35,858 nt of DNA from Candidatus Phocaeicola excrementigallinarum. Lineage in GTDB: Bacteria > Bacteroidota > Bacteroidia > Bacteroidales > Bacteroidaceae. The notes below the pieces were generated by a model. It searched no databases, was not told the DNA's origin, and worked only from the letters and a program-made list of their open reading frames with translations. Where the stretch lies: the NCBI GenBank assembly GCA_019120125.1, contig DWVR01000021.1, forward strand, positions 1-35,858. Reading direction: 5' to 3'. Both the position numbers and the translations under genes were made by a program. How positions within the stretch are numbered: the stretch's first letter is position 1; each line of letters opens with the position of its first letter. Positions 1-7,345 of the stretch are shown here, piece after piece.

Positions 1-186
1 CTGACCGGCGGTGTGGAATACTACATCACCGACGCGCTGTTCGTGGGAGCGCAGGTGGACCCGTTCGCCTACACCTACAACCGCAGCCTCATCAAGCCCC
101 AGGAGGGCCTGAGCAATCTGGACGCGAACAGTCACAACTATTCCATCCTGGCTGCGCCGACACTTAAAATCGGATTCAAGTTTTAA
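1..186 (+). CDS. C-terminal end of an outer-membrane beta-barrel protein (partial)
   Basis: The reading frame is open from base 1 and ends at TAA 184-186, giving the last 61 residues of a protein whose start lies outside the window. The residues alternate polar and hydrophobic with many aromatics (EYYITDALFVGAQ, FAYTYN), and the chain ends in IGFKF. A terminal Phe after an amphipathic strand is the usual BAM recognition signal of outer-membrane barrels. I therefore infer a small outer-membrane barrel protein. The exact family cannot be named from this fragment. A strong terminator follows 33 nt downstream, so this is the last gene of its transcript. Confidence 0.7.
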   Translation: MTGGVEYYITDALFVGAQVDPFAYTYNRSLIKPQEGLSNLDANSHNYSILAAPTLKIGFKF

Positions 187-218
187 TAGTTACATAATAA
201 AGTACTATTAGGGAGATT

Positions 219-249
219 GGCTCTGTCGTGAGACAGGGCCTTCTTTTTT
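219..249 (+). terminator. Rho-independent terminator of the outer-membrane protein gene
   Basis: A 9-bp stem (219-227 with 232-240, one G-T wobble) closes a GTGA loop and is followed at once by TTCTTTTTT. It sits 33 nt after the stop codon of the partial barrel gene. Confidence 0.9.
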
Positions 250-271
250 GCCCCGGAACGTGGACTGTTCT

Positions 272-430
272 TTTCACCACAGATTACACGGATTATTTCA
301 TTTTGATTATCCCAAGTGATTTCCCATTGCGGACACATTCAGGGCGTATGTACACAATACAATATGAAATAATCCGTGTAATCTGTGGTGAAAGAAAAAA
401 TCCGCGGAAATCCGCGTGCATCTGCGTTTC
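272..430. repeat. Long inverted repeat with degenerate ~10-nt units
   Basis: Bases 272-301 and 364-393 are perfect inverted copies of 30 nt (core ACAGATTACACGGATTA), separated by 62 nt of unrelated sequence. The right arm runs into further units of the same style (AATCCGCGGA, AATCCGCGTG, CATCTGCG), so from about 370 to 427 the sequence is a series of roughly 10-nt variants of AATCCGCGT. No transposase or open frame lies inside. It ends just before the promoter of the metal-binding lipoprotein gene. I read it as an intergenic palindromic repeat element. A hairpin with biological function is possible but not shown. Confidence 0.8.
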
Positions 431-437
431 TTTTTTG

Positions 438-445
438 TAGTTTTG
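438..445 (+). promoter_or_regulatory. Probable -7 promoter element of the metal transporter genes
   Basis: TAGTTTTG matches the Bacteroidetes -7 consensus TAnnTTTG exactly and lies 29 nt before the ATG at 475. No clear TTTG is present at -33. The sequence AAAAGGAA just before the ATG is a plausible ribosome-binding site. Confidence 0.55.
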
Positions 446-474
446 CAGCCGACACATAAAAAAAAGGAACCTAC

Positions 475-1377
475 ATGCAGAGATACAAATACCTGCTCCT
501 GCTGCCTTGTCTGGCACTTCTGCTCGCCGCATGCGCGCAGACAAAGGAAAGCGGAGACAAACCCACACTCACCGTCACCATCGAGCCGTTGCGCTATTTC
601 GCCGAAGCCATTGCGGGCGACCGGTTCCACGTGGTCAGCATGGTGCCCGAAGGGAGCAATCCCGAGACCTACGACCCTACCCCGCAACAGCTCGTGCGGC
701 TGGCAGAAAGCAAGGCCTATCTCCAGATCGGGAACATCGGATTTGAGCAGGCATGGATCGGAAAGCTGAAAAGCAATGCGCCCGACCTGCCTTTCCACGA
801 CATGTCGGAGGGAGTGGAACTGATTCATGACGCGGAAGCACACACCCACGGACATGCCCACACCACGGACCCCCATATCTGGAACTCGGTGACCAACGCA
901 CGCCTGATAGCCCGGAACATCTGCCGGACACTGCAACAGACTGACGGCGAAGGAAAGGCATACTACCAGCAGCGACTGGACAGCCTGATGGAAGTGCTCG
1001 ACCGCACTGACAGGAAAATCCGGGAATATCTGAAAGACGCAGGACAGGCTTTCGTCATCTATCATCCTGCCCTGACCTATTTCGCCAAAGAATACGGACT
1101 GAAGCAGATCTGCATAGAGGCGGAAGGCAAGGAGCCCTCGCCCGCCTGGCTGCAGCGGCTCATCCGCATCTGCAAGGAAAATCAGGTCCACACCATATTC
1201 ATCCAGAAAGAATTCGACCAAAGGAACGCGGAACTGATAGCAGGGGAACTCGGACTGAAGGTGACCGTCATCAATCCGCTGAGCTACCGCTGGGACGAGG
1301 AAATGCTGCATATCGCCGAAGCGCTCCACAGAAACTCCACAAACATCGCCGGGAATGGACAGACAGCCGTTGATTAG
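475..1377 (+). CDS. znuA: ZnuA-like metal-binding lipoprotein (ABC transporter substrate-binding protein)
   Basis: This is a 300-residue cluster A-I (ZnuA/TroA family) periplasmic binding protein, which captures a divalent metal, probably zinc, for an ABC importer. A signal peptide ends in the lipobox LLAAC, with lipidated Cys20. Candidate metal ligands are Glu64 in SNPETYDPTP (often His in the family), His134 in DPHIW and His197 in YHPAL. Between the first two lies the His-rich loop HTHGHAH (about residues 123-129), which is typical of zinc-binding members and favours Zn over Mn. The usual Asp of the C-terminal DPLG-like motif reads INPLS here. The gene overlaps the next one, for the ATPase, by 23 nt, which supports translational coupling. 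Metal identity is inferred. Confidence 0.85.
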   Translation: MQRYKYLLLLPCLALLLAACAQTKESGDKPTLTVTIEPLRYFAEAIAGDRFHVVSMVPEGSNPETYDPTPQQLVRLAESKAYLQIGNIGFEQAWIGKLKSNAPDLPFHDMSEGVELIHDAEAHTHGHAHTTDPHIWNSVTNARLIARNICRTLQQTDGEGKAYYQQRLDSLMEVLDRTDRKIREYLKDAGQAFVIYHPALTYFAKEYGLKQICIEAEGKEPSPAWLQRLIRICKENQVHTIFIQKEFDQRNAELIAGELGLKVTVINPLSYRWDEEMLHIAEALHRNSTNIAGNGQTAVD

Positions 1378-2062
1378 ACTCTCACACCTTACGGGCGGAT
1401 ACGAAGGGAAAACCGTGCTCCGGGATGTCAGCCTCGAGATATATCCTGACGATTTCATCGGTGTCATCGGACCTAACGGCGGGGGAAAGACCACGCTGGT
1501 CAAGATGATGCTGGGGCTGCTGAAACCCATGTCCGGAGAAATCATGTTCTTCCGCCAGGGAGAAAGGACAGACGGGATCAGCATCGGCTACCTGCCGCAA
1601 TACAGCACCATCGACAGGAAATTCCCCATCTCCGTCTACGAGACCGTATTGTCGGGCCTCAACAGGCAGAAGCCACTGTTCCGCCCGTTCACCCCGGAAC
1701 AGCATGAACAGGTACGCCGCACCATTGTCCGCATGGGACTGGAAGGACTGGAGCGGCGCGCCATCGGACAGCTGAGCGGCGGCCAGATGCAGCGCGCGCT
1801 GCTGGGCCGTGCCCTGGTCTCGGATCCGCAGGTCCTTATCCTTGACGAGCCGGACACCTACATCGACAGGCTCTTCGCCCAAAGGCTGTATGCCCTGCTG
1901 GAAGAGATCAACCGCGAACGCGCCATCATCCTGGTCAGCCACAACATCAGCACCGTCATGCGGCACGCCAAAAGCATCGCCTGTGTGGACAGGACCCTTC
2001 ATTACTGTCCCGACACACACATTCCGCCGGAATGGCTGGAAGAACATTTAACGGCCATTTAG
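1355..2062 (+). CDS. znuC: ZnuC-like metal ABC transporter ATP-binding protein
   Basis: This is a 235-residue ABC ATPase. Walker A is GPNGGGKTT (39-47), the Q-loop Gln is at 82 in LPQYS, the signature is LSGGQ (140-144), Walker B is LILDEP (161-166) and the switch His is His196 in LVSHN. The motif after Walker B reads DEPDTYID instead of the common DEPxxGxD. Length and motifs fit the ATPase of metal importers. The start overlaps the end of the binding-protein gene. No ZnuB-like membrane permease follows: the next gene is unrelated and has its own promoter, so the permease must be encoded elsewhere if this is a complete importer. Confidence 0.85.
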   Translation: MDRQPLIRLSHLTGGYEGKTVLRDVSLEIYPDDFIGVIGPNGGGKTTLVKMMLGLLKPMSGEIMFFRQGERTDGISIGYLPQYSTIDRKFPISVYETVLSGLNRQKPLFRPFTPEQHEQVRRTIVRMGLEGLERRAIGQLSGGQMQRALLGRALVSDPQVLILDEPDTYIDRLFAQRLYALLEEINRERAIILVSHNISTVMRHAKSIACVDRTLHYCPDTHIPPEWLEEHLTAI

Positions 2063-2106
2063 GAAGATTCATGACTGATGCCATGTGCGCATTGGCAAAT
2101 GTTTGC

Positions 2107-2114
2107 TATCTTTG
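2107..2114 (+). promoter_or_regulatory. Probable -7 promoter element of the DUF2723 gene
   Basis: TATCTTTG is an exact TAnnTTTG match located 45 nt after the ABC ATPase stop. Transcription from here would begin near 2121, which is downstream of the possible ATG at 2085. This supports a later start codon for the next gene. Confidence 0.6.
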
Positions 2115-2150
2115 CCGCGTTGGAAACTAATGAGAAACAAAAATAATTCA

Positions 2151-5100
2151 ATGAAACAGTACAACAAGATCAACAACGTGGTGGGTTGGCTTGTCTTCGC
2201 GATAGCCGCGTTCACCTATTGCATGACCATCGAGCCGACCGCCAGTTTCTGGGATTGTCCCGAATTCATTACCACCGGTTACAAACTGGAAGTCGGCCAT
2301 CCGCCCGGCGCACCGTTCTTCATGCTGACAGCCAATCTTTTCAGCCAGTTCGCAAGCGACCCCTCACAGGTGGCCAAGATGGTGAACATCATGAGCGCGC
2401 TGATGAGCGCGGCCTGCATCCTGTTCCTGTTCTGGAGCATCACCTGTCTGGCCAAGAAGCTGATTTGCCCGAAGGACGGGGAGATGACCACAGGCAAGCT
2501 GATCTCCATCATGGCCTCGGGTGTGGTGGGCGCGTTGGCCTACACATGGAGCGACACGTTCTGGTTCAGCGCCGTGGAAGGTGAGGTATACGCCTACTCC
2601 AGCCTGTTCACCGCCCTCGTGTTCTGGCTCATCCTGAAATGGGAGAACCGTGCCGACGAGCCCCACAGCGACCGCTGGCTGGTGCTGATAGCCTATCTGA
2701 CAGGCCTGTCGGTGGGCGTACACCTGCTGAACCTGCTGTGCATCCCGGCCATCGTACTGGTATATTACTACAAGAAGAATCCCCATGCCAACCTGAAAGG
2801 AAGCCTGCTGGCCTTGTGCGGCTCCATGGTGCTGATCGCCGTGGTGCTCTACGGCATCGTGCCGGGCATCGTAAAGGTGGGCGGATGGTTTGAGCTGCTG
2901 TTCGTCAACGACTTCGGATGCCCGTTCAACACTGGTGTCATCATTTATATGATCATCCTTGCGGCAAGCATCATCTGGGGCGTGTATGAAAGCTACACCG
3001 TGAAGAGCCGCAAGCGCATGAACATCTCCTTCCTGACCACCATCGGCCTGTTGGGTATTCCCTTCTACGGACACGGATGGAGCAGCGTGTTCATCGGCGT
3101 CATCGTGCTCGCCGTGCTGGCTCTCTATCTGTTCGCCAACATCAGCGAGAAATACCGGGTCAGCGCGCGCACGCTGAACACCAGCCTGCTGGCCATGATG
3201 ATGATTGTGGTGGGTTACTCCTCGTACGCCGTTATCGTGATCCGCTCGTCGGCCAACACGCCGATGGACCAGAACTCTCCGGAGGACATCTTCACGCTGG
3301 GCGAGTATCTGGGACGCGAGCAATACGGCACCCGTCCGTTGTTCTACGGACAGACATACGCCTCAAGACCGGCGCTGAAGACCGTGGAGGACGGATGCGT
3401 CTACGATGTGGAGGAAGGGGCCCCGGTATACCAGCGGAAGGAAAAAGAGTCACCTGACGAGAAGGACAGCTACGAGATCGTGCGCCACAAGACAGAGTAC
3501 AAGTACGCGCAGAACATGATATTCCCGCGCATGTACAGCGACAGCCATGCCGCAGCCTACGAAAGCTGGCTGGGAGGCGTGGAAGGCCGTCAGGTGCCTT
3601 ACGACCAGTGCGGCGAGACCGTCATGGTAAAGATCCCGACCCAATGGGACAACATCAAGTTCTTCTTCATCTACCAGATCAACTACATGTACTGGCGTTA
3701 CTTCATGTGGAACTTCGCGGGACGCCAGAACGACATACAGGGACAGGGGGAAATCGAGCACGGCAACTGGATCACGGGAATCCCGTTCATCGACAATGCC
3801 CTGATCGGCGACCAGTCTCTGCTTCCGAGCGACCTGAAAGACAACAAGGGGCACAACGTGTTCTACTGTCTGCCGCTCATACTGGGAATCATCGGCCTGT
3901 TCTGGCAAGCTTATAAAGGCGAGCGAGGCATCCAGCAGTTCTGGATCGTGTTCTTCCTGTTCTTCATGACAGGTCTCGCCATTGTGCTTTACCTGAACCA
4001 GACTCCCCAGCAGCCGCGTGAGCGCGACTACGCGTATGCCGGCTCGTTCTATGCCTACGCCATCTGGATAGGTCTGGGAGTGGCCGCCATTGCCGAATGG
4101 CTCCAGAAGAGGAAGCTGAAGGAAACCACGGCCGCAACGATAGCCGCGGTGGCATGTGTGCTGGTGCCCATCCAGATGGTCAGCCAGACATGGGACGACC
4201 ACGACCGCAGCGACCGCTATACCTGCCGCGACTTCGGACAGAACTACCTGAACTCCATCCAGGAGGAAGGCAATCCGATTATCTTCACCAACGGCGACAA
4301 CGACACCTTCCCCCTGTGGTACAACCAGGAGACTGAAGGATTCCGCACCGACGCCCGTGTCTGCAACCTGAGCTACCTGCAGACCGACTGGTATATCGAC
4401 CAGATGCGCCGCCCGGCCTACGACTCCCCGTCCGTGCCCATCAACTGGGAACGTATCGACTATGTGGCCGGACATAACGAAGCCGTCTATATCCGTCCGG
4501 ACGCCATGAAGACGATCGAGGAATTCTACAAGCAGAACCCGGAAGAAGCCAGGGAATCATTCGGGGAGAATCCGTATGAGCTGAAGAATATTCTGGAACA
4601 CTGGGTACGCTCGCCGAAAGCCGACCTGCAGATGATACCGACCGACAGCATTGTGGTCAGACTGGACAAGGAAGCCATCAGACGCTCGGGCATGATTACC
4701 CCGGACTCCATTCCCGACTATATGCACATTTCACTGAAAGGCAAGCACCTGCTCTACAAGAGTGAGCTGATGATGCTCGAGATGCTGGCCAACACCAACT
4801 GGGAACGCCCGCTCTACATGGCCATCACGGTAGGCTCGGAAAACCAGCTCAACCTGAGCGGCAACTTCGTGCAGGAAGGTCTGGCATACCGTATTACCCC
4901 GTTCAACGTATCCCAGCTCGGGACACGCATCGACTCGGAGAAAATGTACGACAACCTGATGCACAAGTTCAAGTTCGGCGGAATCGACAATCCGGACATC
5001 TATCTGGATGAGACGACACACCGCATGTGCGACACACACCGCCGTATCTTTGTCCAGCTGGCCAGCCAGCTCATCAAGGAAGGAAAGAACGACAAGGCGC

Positions 5101-5474
5101 TTGAGGTGCTCGACTATTGCCAGAAGGTGATTCCGAGCACTACCGTACGCCATGACTATATCTACAGCAGCTCGAAAGAGATGGCCGACGACTACATCAC
5201 TCTGGGAAAGCCGGAAAAGGCAGAAGAGATTCTGGAAGAACTGGCCAAGGACGCCACTGAATACTGCAGATGGTATCTGAGCCTGGATGACGCGCGTTTC
5301 GCCTCGTCTTATGAGAACTGCGTCCGCTACTTCTACATCCTTGACGATGTGTGCAAGACCATGAACGAAATCAAGGAACCGCAGACAGGAGAAGTCTCTC
5401 CACGTGGTCTACACTACCACCAGACCTTCGAACAGCTGTACAAACAACTGGAAGGACGGGTAGGAAGCAACTGA
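2151..5474 (+). CDS. DUF2723 (TMEM260-like) polytopic membrane protein, putative glycosyltransferase
   Basis: This is a protein of about 1107 residues. The N-terminal half has many hydrophobic segments. The first loop carries the family hallmark IEPTASFWDCPEF followed by LEVGHPPGAP (about 27-55), including Asp35 and Glu38, where GT-C glycosyltransferases place a catalytic acid. The middle holds further membrane helices and the motif RERDYAYAGSF. The C-terminal half (from about residue 690) is soluble and ends in helical, TPR-like sequence. The domain is shared with TMEM260, a eukaryotic protein O-mannosyltransferase, so a role in protein O-glycosylation is an inference. I chose ATG 2151 (MKQYNKINN) because a longer frame from 2085 would start before the promoter at 2107. 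ATG 2130 is the alternative. Confidence 0.85.
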   Translation: MKQYNKINNVVGWLVFAIAAFTYCMTIEPTASFWDCPEFITTGYKLEVGHPPGAPFFMLTANLFSQFASDPSQVAKMVNIMSALMSAACILFLFWSITCLAKKLICPKDGEMTTGKLISIMASGVVGALAYTWSDTFWFSAVEGEVYAYSSLFTALVFWLILKWENRADEPHSDRWLVLIAYLTGLSVGVHLLNLLCIPAIVLVYYYKKNPHANLKGSLLALCGSMVLIAVVLYGIVPGIVKVGGWFELLFVNDFGCPFNTGVIIYMIILAASIIWGVYESYTVKSRKRMNISFLTTIGLLGIPFYGHGWSSVFIGVIVLAVLALYLFANISEKYRVSARTLNTSLLAMMMIVVGYSSYAVIVIRSSANTPMDQNSPEDIFTLGEYLGREQYGTRPLFYGQTYASRPALKTVEDGCVYDVEEGAPVYQRKEKESPDEKDSYEIVRHKTEYKYAQNMIFPRMYSDSHAAAYESWLGGVEGRQVPYDQCGETVMVKIPTQWDNIKFFFIYQINYMYWRYFMWNFAGRQNDIQGQGEIEHGNWITGIPFIDNALIGDQSLLPSDLKDNKGHNVFYCLPLILGIIGLFWQAYKGERGIQQFWIVFFLFFMTGLAIVLYLNQTPQQPRERDYAYAGSFYAYAIWIGLGVAAIAEWLQKRKLKETTAATIAAVACVLVPIQMVSQTWDDHDRSDRYTCRDFGQNYLNSIQEEGNPIIFTNGDNDTFPLWYNQETEGFRTDARVCNLSYLQTDWYIDQMRRPAYDSPSVPINWERIDYVAGHNEAVYIRPDAMKTIEEFYKQNPEEARESFGENPYELKNILEHWVRSPKADLQMIPTDSIVVRLDKEAIRRSGMITPDSIPDYMHISLKGKHLLYKSELMMLEMLANTNWERPLYMAITVGSENQLNLSGNFVQEGLAYRITPFNVSQLGTRIDSEKMYDNLMHKFKFGGIDNPDIYLDETTHRMCDTHRRIFVQLASQLIKEGKNDKALEVLDYCQKVIPSTTVRHDYIYSSSKEMADDYITLGKPEKAEEILEELAKDATEYCRWYLSLDDARFASSYENCVRYFYILDDVCKTMNEIKEPQTGEVSPRGLHYHQTFEQLYKQLEGRVGSN

Positions 5475-5482
5475 AAATAAGG

Positions 5483-5553
5483 GAAGGATGAAGAATGAGG
5501 AGTCCGGTTTTGCGCCGTCATGCCGCATGGCAGTTCCTCATTCTTTGTCCTTC
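5483..5553. repeat. Imperfect inverted repeat between two genes
   Basis: Bases 5483-5501 (GAAGGATGAAGAATGAGGA) and 5535-5553 are inverted copies with two mismatches. They flank 33 nt that contain a small nested palindrome, TGCC-GCAT-GGCA. The arms are built from repeated GAAGAATGA-like units. There is no T-run after it, so it is not a standard terminator. It could slow or end transcription of the upstream gene, or be a dispersed intergenic repeat. Confidence 0.6.
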
Positions 5554-5575
5554 ATTCTCTTAACATCCATTCCCT

Positions 5576-6187
5576 ATGCTGATTGAACAACCCCCAAGAC
5601 TATTGCGCCTGCTCTATCCGCGTGCCTTATGGCGCATGGACAAGCACGAGAAATCGGTCTACCTGACCTTCGACGACGGACCGATACCGGAAATCACTCC
5701 ATGGGTGCTGGACTTGCTTGACAAATACGGCATCAAGGCCACATTCTTCATGGTAGGCGACAATGTGAGGAAACACCCTGATGAATACAGGATGGTGGTG
5801 GAACGCGGACACCGCATAGGAAACCACACATTCAATCATATCCGGGGATTCGAGTATCTGAGCCGGAATTATCTCCGGAACGCGGACAAGGCGAACGAAT
5901 ACCTGCATACAGACCTGTTCCGGCCACCGCACGGCCACATGCGCTGGATGCAGTACCATGTGCTGAAAAAGAAATACCGGATAGTGATGTGGGACCTCGT
6001 GACCCGTGACTACAGCAGACACCTCAACGGGCCACAAGTGTTCGGGAAAGTGAAGCAATATGTGCGCAACGGGTCCATCATCACGTTCCACGACTCACTG
6101 AAATCGGAAAGGAACATGAAGTACGCTCTTCCCCGCTCCATCGAATGGCTGCTGGAACAAGGATATACCTTCAAGGTGTTCGACTGA
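5576..6187 (+). CDS. Polysaccharide deacetylase family protein (NodB domain)
   Basis: This 203-residue protein is almost entirely a carbohydrate esterase 4 (NodB) domain. The metal- and substrate-binding motifs are present: TFDDGP (31-36, catalytic base and metal Asp), HTFNH (84-88, metal His pair), RPPHG (116-120; usually RPPYG) and FHDS (171-174, catalytic His). Members remove acetyl groups from peptidoglycan or other acetylated sugars. There is no clear signal peptide or membrane anchor at the N terminus, so its location and substrate are uncertain. It converges with the small basic-protein gene, with six bases between the stop codons. Confidence 0.85.
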   Translation: MLIEQPPRLLRLLYPRALWRMDKHEKSVYLTFDDGPIPEITPWVLDLLDKYGIKATFFMVGDNVRKHPDEYRMVVERGHRIGNHTFNHIRGFEYLSRNYLRNADKANEYLHTDLFRPPHGHMRWMQYHVLKKKYRIVMWDLVTRDYSRHLNGPQVFGKVKQYVRNGSIITFHDSLKSERNMKYALPRSIEWLLEQGYTFKVFD

Positions 6188-6193
6188 AAAGCC

Positions 6194-6343
6194 TCAGCGC
6201 ACACGACGGTTCAACTGGTTGTCCGCCTTCTCAGGACGGGACTTCCCGATACGTTTCCCGCCGCCTTTCTTTTTCCGGCCCGACAACGCCTTATAGGCAA
6301 AAGGATTCTTGGGATTGCCCACTTTCTTTTTTCTTACTGCCAT
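6194..6343 (-). CDS. Small very basic protein of 49 residues, function unknown
   Basis: The minus strand encodes MAVRKKKVGNPKNPFAYK, then a Gly/Lys-rich centre (GRKKKGGGKR), ending in NRRVR. About one third of the residues are Lys or Arg, so the product should bind nucleic acid or the ribosome. Support for a real gene: an ATG start, a -7 promoter element (6364-6371) 20 nt upstream, a stop just six bases from the convergent deacetylase stop, and non-random composition. The size and charge resemble small accessory ribosomal proteins, but I do not recognise the family and give no function. Confidence 0.65.
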   Translation of the reverse strand: MAVRKKKVGNPKNPFAYKALSGRKKKGGGKRIGKSRPEKADNQLNRRVR

Positions 6344-6363
6344 AACAGTCCGCAAATTTCACG

Positions 6364-6371
6364 CAAAAATA
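6364..6371 (-). promoter_or_regulatory. Probable -7 element for the small basic-protein gene
   Basis: On the minus strand this reads TATTTTTG, an exact TAnnTTTG match, 20 nt before the ATG at 6343. It is divergent from the cysE promoter. No good -33 box is seen. Confidence 0.5.
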
Positions 6372-6392
6372 AGATTTTATTTCCACACGGCC

Positions 6393-6422
6393 TTGAAAGT
6401 CATGAAAAAATGGCTACATTTG
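6393..6422 (+). promoter_or_regulatory. Promoter of serine acetyltransferase gene
   Basis: A TTG at 6393-6395 and TACATTTG at 6415-6422 (exact TAnnTTTG) are separated by 19 nt, the usual Bacteroidetes spacing. The start codon follows 22 nt after the -7 box. Confidence 0.65.
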
Positions 6423-6444
6423 CCCAAAACAAAAAGTCACAGAC

Positions 6445-7335
6445 ATGAGCCCGATTAAAGATACAGGCATACTGACCAAGGCAGTCAGCGAACTTTCTGA
6501 CAGCAAATCCTATCAGGGACTGTTCCATCAGCATAAAGAAGGAGAGCCGCTTCCTTCCGGGAAAAAACTCCGCCGGATAGTGGAACTGGCACGAGCCATC
6601 CTTTTTCCCGGCTATTTCGGAAACTCCACCATCCACAGCCAGACCATCACTTACCATATCGGGGTCAGTGTGGAAGAGCTGTTCTCGCTGCTGACCGAAC
6701 AGATTGAGGCAGGACTCTGCTTCGGGGAAGAGAACAACGGCCTGCCTGACAACACCCCCTGCCGGGAGACAGCCGCCGGACTGGCGGCACGCTTCATCGG
6801 CCGCCTGCCGGAAATGCGCCGCATACTGGCCACTGATGTGGAGGCGGCTTACTACGGTGACCCCGCCGCTACCTGCTTTGGCGAGATCATCTGCTGCTAT
6901 CCGGTGATACGCGCCGTCACGAACTACCGTATCGCCCACGAGCTGTATCTGCTGGACATTCCGCTGATTCCCCGCATCATCACGGAAATGGCGCATTCGG
7001 AGACTGGGATAGACATCCATCCCGGAGCACAGATAGGCGACCATTTCACCATCGACCACGGCACAGGCGTGGTTATCGGAGCCACCTGCATCATCGGGAA
7101 CAATGTAAAACTGTACCAGGGCGTGACATTGGGCGCGAAAAGCTTTCCGCTTGACGAGCACGGGAATCCCATCAAAGGCATACCCCGCCATCCGATTCTG
7201 GAGGACAACGTCATAGTCTACTCCAATGCGACCATCCTGGGACGGATCACCATCGGAAAAGGAGCGACTATCGGAGGAAACATCTGGGTCACGGAAAGTG
7301 TTCCGGCCGGAGCTCGCATTGTGCAGCGGAAATAA
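6445..7335 (+). CDS. cysE: Serine O-acetyltransferase
   Basis: This enzyme transfers acetyl from acetyl-CoA to L-serine, giving O-acetylserine for cysteine synthesis in the cytoplasm. The 296-residue chain has an N-terminal helical domain (about 1-180) and a left-handed beta-helix of hexapeptide repeats (about 187-285: GIDIHPGAQIG, GTGVVIG, IGNNVKLYQG, ITIGKGATIG). Key residues are visible in HSETGIDIHPG (184-194) and in TIDHGTGVV (203-210), which carry the catalytic Asp-His pair. The gene has its own promoter and converges with the permease gene, 10 nt between the ends. No cysK lies nearby. Confidence 0.9.
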   Translation: MSPIKDTGILTKAVSELSDSKSYQGLFHQHKEGEPLPSGKKLRRIVELARAILFPGYFGNSTIHSQTITYHIGVSVEELFSLLTEQIEAGLCFGEENNGLPDNTPCRETAAGLAARFIGRLPEMRRILATDVEAAYYGDPAATCFGEIICCYPVIRAVTNYRIAHELYLLDIPLIPRIITEMAHSETGIDIHPGAQIGDHFTIDHGTGVVIGATCIIGNNVKLYQGVTLGAKSFPLDEHGNPIKGIPRHPILEDNVIVYSNATILGRITIGKGATIGGNIWVTESVPAGARIVQRK

Positions 7336-7345
7336 GCGGCCTGAC

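Noticed and set aside
307..1584. Long minus-strand frame of 425 codons over the metal-transporter genes
   Set aside because: It is antisense to two genes with clear family motifs, has no recognisable domain, and such frames are common opposite GC-rich coding sequence.
2364..4475. Two long minus-strand frames (319 and 341 codons) inside the DUF2723 gene
   Set aside because: Their composition is rich in His, Val, Gln and Asp as expected from reading codons backwards; the plus strand encodes a coherent membrane protein.
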